Source: Clusia tigrina
Taxonomy: Eukaryota; Arthropoda; Insecta; Diptera; Clusiidae
Direction of reading: 5' to 3'
Length of the DNA stretch: 64,000 nucleotides
Assembly: GCA_920105625.2 (NCBI GenBank)
Contig: OV050031.1
Coordinates: 131,642,514-131,706,513, forward strand
Positions 62,461 to 64,000 of the stretch are shown piece after piece (positions within the stretch are counted from its first letter, which is position 1; the number at the start of each line of letters is the position of its first letter). The notes below the pieces were generated by a model, which was given only the letters and a program-made list of their open reading frames with translations, ran no database searches and had not been told where the DNA came from. The position numbers and the translations under genes were made by a program.

Positions 62461-63814
62461 AGAAATGTTTGCTTGCTGTTTCTTTTTCCTTTATAGCCGT
62501 ACTAGTCCCTCTTGATGTTCTTTGTACTATTAGGCCGTCGTCGTCGTCAGTCTAACCCTTTCGGTTTCTGAGCTCCTCACAACCTGTACGTTTATTGGTC
62601 CGATCGTCTGTGCGTAAATGTTTTGTTATACTTATCCGCTGTCTTTGTTGCTGCATTTAGCGTGGGAGGTGGTTACCTTTTCAAGCTGCATGATATCGGG
62701 GATGGTTGCATGCTTGAATATTGTTGGTGGTTATTTCTAAATAAAATATGGTGGACATCGTTATTTGTTTTTGGAGTTAACACGGTCTCTGGTGGTAGCA
62801 TATAGTTTTTGTTGTATTCTTTGTAGGAGGTGTATGCGGAAAATACTTCTGGTACTTTTCGTCTTTACAAGACTCTGGACATTTATATGATCTACTTAGC
62901 GGTAGAAATATAGCTATAATTAGATTGCTTGACAACATAGCTTTGTCCATTACTCTAGGAAAACTGCAAATGGTCAATACCGTTCTGTTAGACAGTTCGG
63001 AAGTTGATTTTATTTTAAGAAACGAAAACAATTTTAATAAAAGTGTAAACGAATTAATTACGAATTCTTAGCTTAAGGTCTTACAAAATGAAGACATAAT
63101 AACGTTTTTATTTAAGTTCCCTACGATTAAGCAATTTTACGAAAAAAAGTTAATTTATCCGGTGGTTCACCACAATAGTATGTAATCTATCGAAACTAAC
63201 GATGTCGGTTAAAGCGGCAATAAATATTTCATGTTAAAAAATTGTAAAAAAAATTCAATAGTTTCATTCTGTCAACTGCTGAAAAGGACAAATAACTCAT
63301 GCCTCAACGGTATACTTAAAAATTATACTGCCACCTGCAGTACAGTTTCCGCAAATAGTGTACCATCTATCACAGAAATCGATGATGGCATCGTCATCAT
63401 TAACGACCAATCCTCTATAATTTTAATTGAAGGCGAAATAAAGTCTCTGCGGAAGGGCACATTTTTAATAACTTTCCAGAACAACATAATAGTAAATTCA
63501 ACAGAATTCGAGAATATTCGTAAAATCGCGTTCAGGAGCCCTGACACTCCTATAGCCCACTCCGTAAACTTTTCGGATCATGTTTCTCTTTTGTCACTAC
63601 CCAATTTGCATGAATTAAATATTAAAAATATAGAGAGCATTTCTCATTTACATTCCAAAGTCAGCGGAACTTTATACACCTCTGCATCTCTTCTCGCCAT
63701 CATCCTAATAATATCCGGCATATCTCTTAAACAAGAGGCAACGCAAAATCGAGATTAATTATGTTTTGCGTGAATATGATCAGTCAGGGACGACTGAATC
63801 TTAAAGGGGAGAGC

Positions 63815-64000
63815 AGTTAATACATGTAGCAACAGCGTGACAATTCCAACGGCGAAATTCTTTCTGAAATGCAATATTATTTTTTCTTGCTCTATTTTCC
63901 GAATTTCACGAGCCCTCGCAAACCACGCGCGCATCCAATACCTGCATTGTTGTTGCTTAGACTCCGCACAAATGCGATTGTCCAAACAAGCCACATGCGT
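63815..64000 (+). repeat. Element C 3' LTR (cut by window end)
   Basis: It starts AGTTAATACATG after the polypurine tract AAAGGGGAGAG and matches 47316-47430 followed by 55220 onward. It is uninterrupted at the site where element B sits in the other LTR. Confidence 0.88.

Larger units (their letters stand above)
61220..62869 (-). repeat. Solo LTR related to element A, reversed, inside element C env
   Basis: On the plus strand it starts TGTAACGACTC and ends GTCTTTACA. AGAC flanks both sides (61216-61219 and 62870-62873), a 4-bp target duplication, and removing it restores the env frame. Its minus-strand 3' end (AACCCGCTGAGTTTTTACCCC) matches the LTR 3' end of element A, and it carries a homologous 58-bp hairpin array, but most of it has diverged. 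At 1650 bp it is a different family of the same group. No internal sequence remains, so it is a product of LTR-LTR recombination. Confidence 0.85.
60741..63758 (+). pseudogene. env: Element C env, split by a reversed solo LTR
   Basis: N-terminal part 60741-61219 (ANILDYSSSHYIPLSDG; a basic His/Arg-rich site followed by the fusion-peptide-like INFLGTALKYVAGTPDYDDF). It is interrupted in frame by 61220-62869 and resumes at 62870-63070 (GHLYDLLSGRN), ending at TAG. The C-terminal part in another frame is 63231-63758, with paired Cys and the membrane segment TLYTSASLLAIILIISGISL. This matches the errantivirus env layout: signal, cleavage site, fusion peptide, anchor. Stops and the insertion inactivate it. 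Confidence 0.82.
47316..64000 (+). mobile_element. Element C: errantivirus-type gypsy element (runs off the window)
   Basis: The 5' LTR starts AGTTAACACATGTAGC at 47316 after TATA (47312-47315), a typical alternating target. It is split by element B; the rest of the LTR runs 55220-55664. PBS, leader, gag, pol (degenerate) and env follow. A reversed solo LTR interrupts env. The 3' LTR starts at 63815 (AGTTAATACATGTAGC) and is cut by the window end. The uninterrupted 3' LTR shows CCACGCGCGCATCC where element B split the 5' LTR, which proves the nesting. Confidence 0.9.

Noticed and set aside
61308..62515. Cys/Leu/Val-rich open frames up to 165 codons
   Set aside because: They are plus-strand translations of the tandem repeats in the reversed solo LTR; repeat structure explains their composition.
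1..64000. Host protein-coding genes, tRNA or rRNA genes
   Set aside because: Every frame with recognisable protein motifs belongs to a transposable element; no tRNA-like cloverleaf or rRNA segment was noticed, though I could not run a covariance search.

Overview
This is a eukaryotic window, almost certainly from an insect and most likely a fly (Diptera). It is packed end to end with transposable elements. I recognise no host protein-coding gene, tRNA, rRNA or CRISPR. The insect call rests on the element set: two errantivirus-type gypsy elements with env and alternating purine/pyrimidine target sites, an Osvaldo/Ulysses-like gypsy element with very long LTRs, a Mag-like gypsy element, two BEL/Pao elements, internally deleted mariner elements, a Helitron, RNase H-bearing LINEs ending in poly(A) or in a CCTAA-type tail, and a decayed Polinton/Maverick. 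The species is not determined.

Layout. 1-1886: 3' end of a LINE, split by a deleted mariner (911-1827). 1887-2225 and 16594-17173: two diverged copies of a roughly 395-bp tandem unit, separated by a complex gypsy element (element A, 2226-16589). Element A has the structure LTR-internal-LTR-internal-LTR and one 4-bp target duplication (ACAT) at its outer ends. 17174-28486: a Helitron whose 5' TC end is cut off from the rest by a second mariner (17178-18114) and whose coding region is split by a minus-strand BEL/Pao element (20194-26831, 5-bp duplication AACAG). 28504 to about 32966: a second BEL/Pao element (element D), heavily deleted in its 5' half but with an env region kept in one frame. 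32967-34199: unidentified. 34200-39366: two broken LINE fragments of related but different families, with a possible LTR relic between them. 39441-44578: a Mag-like gypsy element with short LTRs. 44584-47311: a decayed Polinton/Maverick with packaging ATPase, adenain-like protease and a PLA2-like/minor capsid protein. 47316 to beyond 64000: errantivirus element C. Its 5' LTR is split by the young errantivirus element B (47431-55215), and its env is split by a reversed solo LTR (61220-62869) related to element A.

Almost all coding regions carry frameshifts, stops or deletions. The main exception is the 1613-residue gag-pol of element B, whose LTRs differ at one site in 427 as far as I can see. 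The two internal copies of element A carry different defects: copy 1 has a gag frameshift and Glu-to-Lys at the expected third catalytic residue of integrase; copy 2 has a 54-bp gag deletion and a stop in pol. They share one in-frame stop between protease and RT.

The most unusual structure is a 58-bp tandem repeat inside the LTRs of element A, each unit able to form a hairpin. The same 58-bp period and hairpin recur in the diverged solo LTR at 61220-62869, and stem positions change in a compensatory way. Most elements lie in the same orientation, so a piRNA-cluster or heterochromatic origin is a reasonable hypothesis, which the sequence alone cannot prove.
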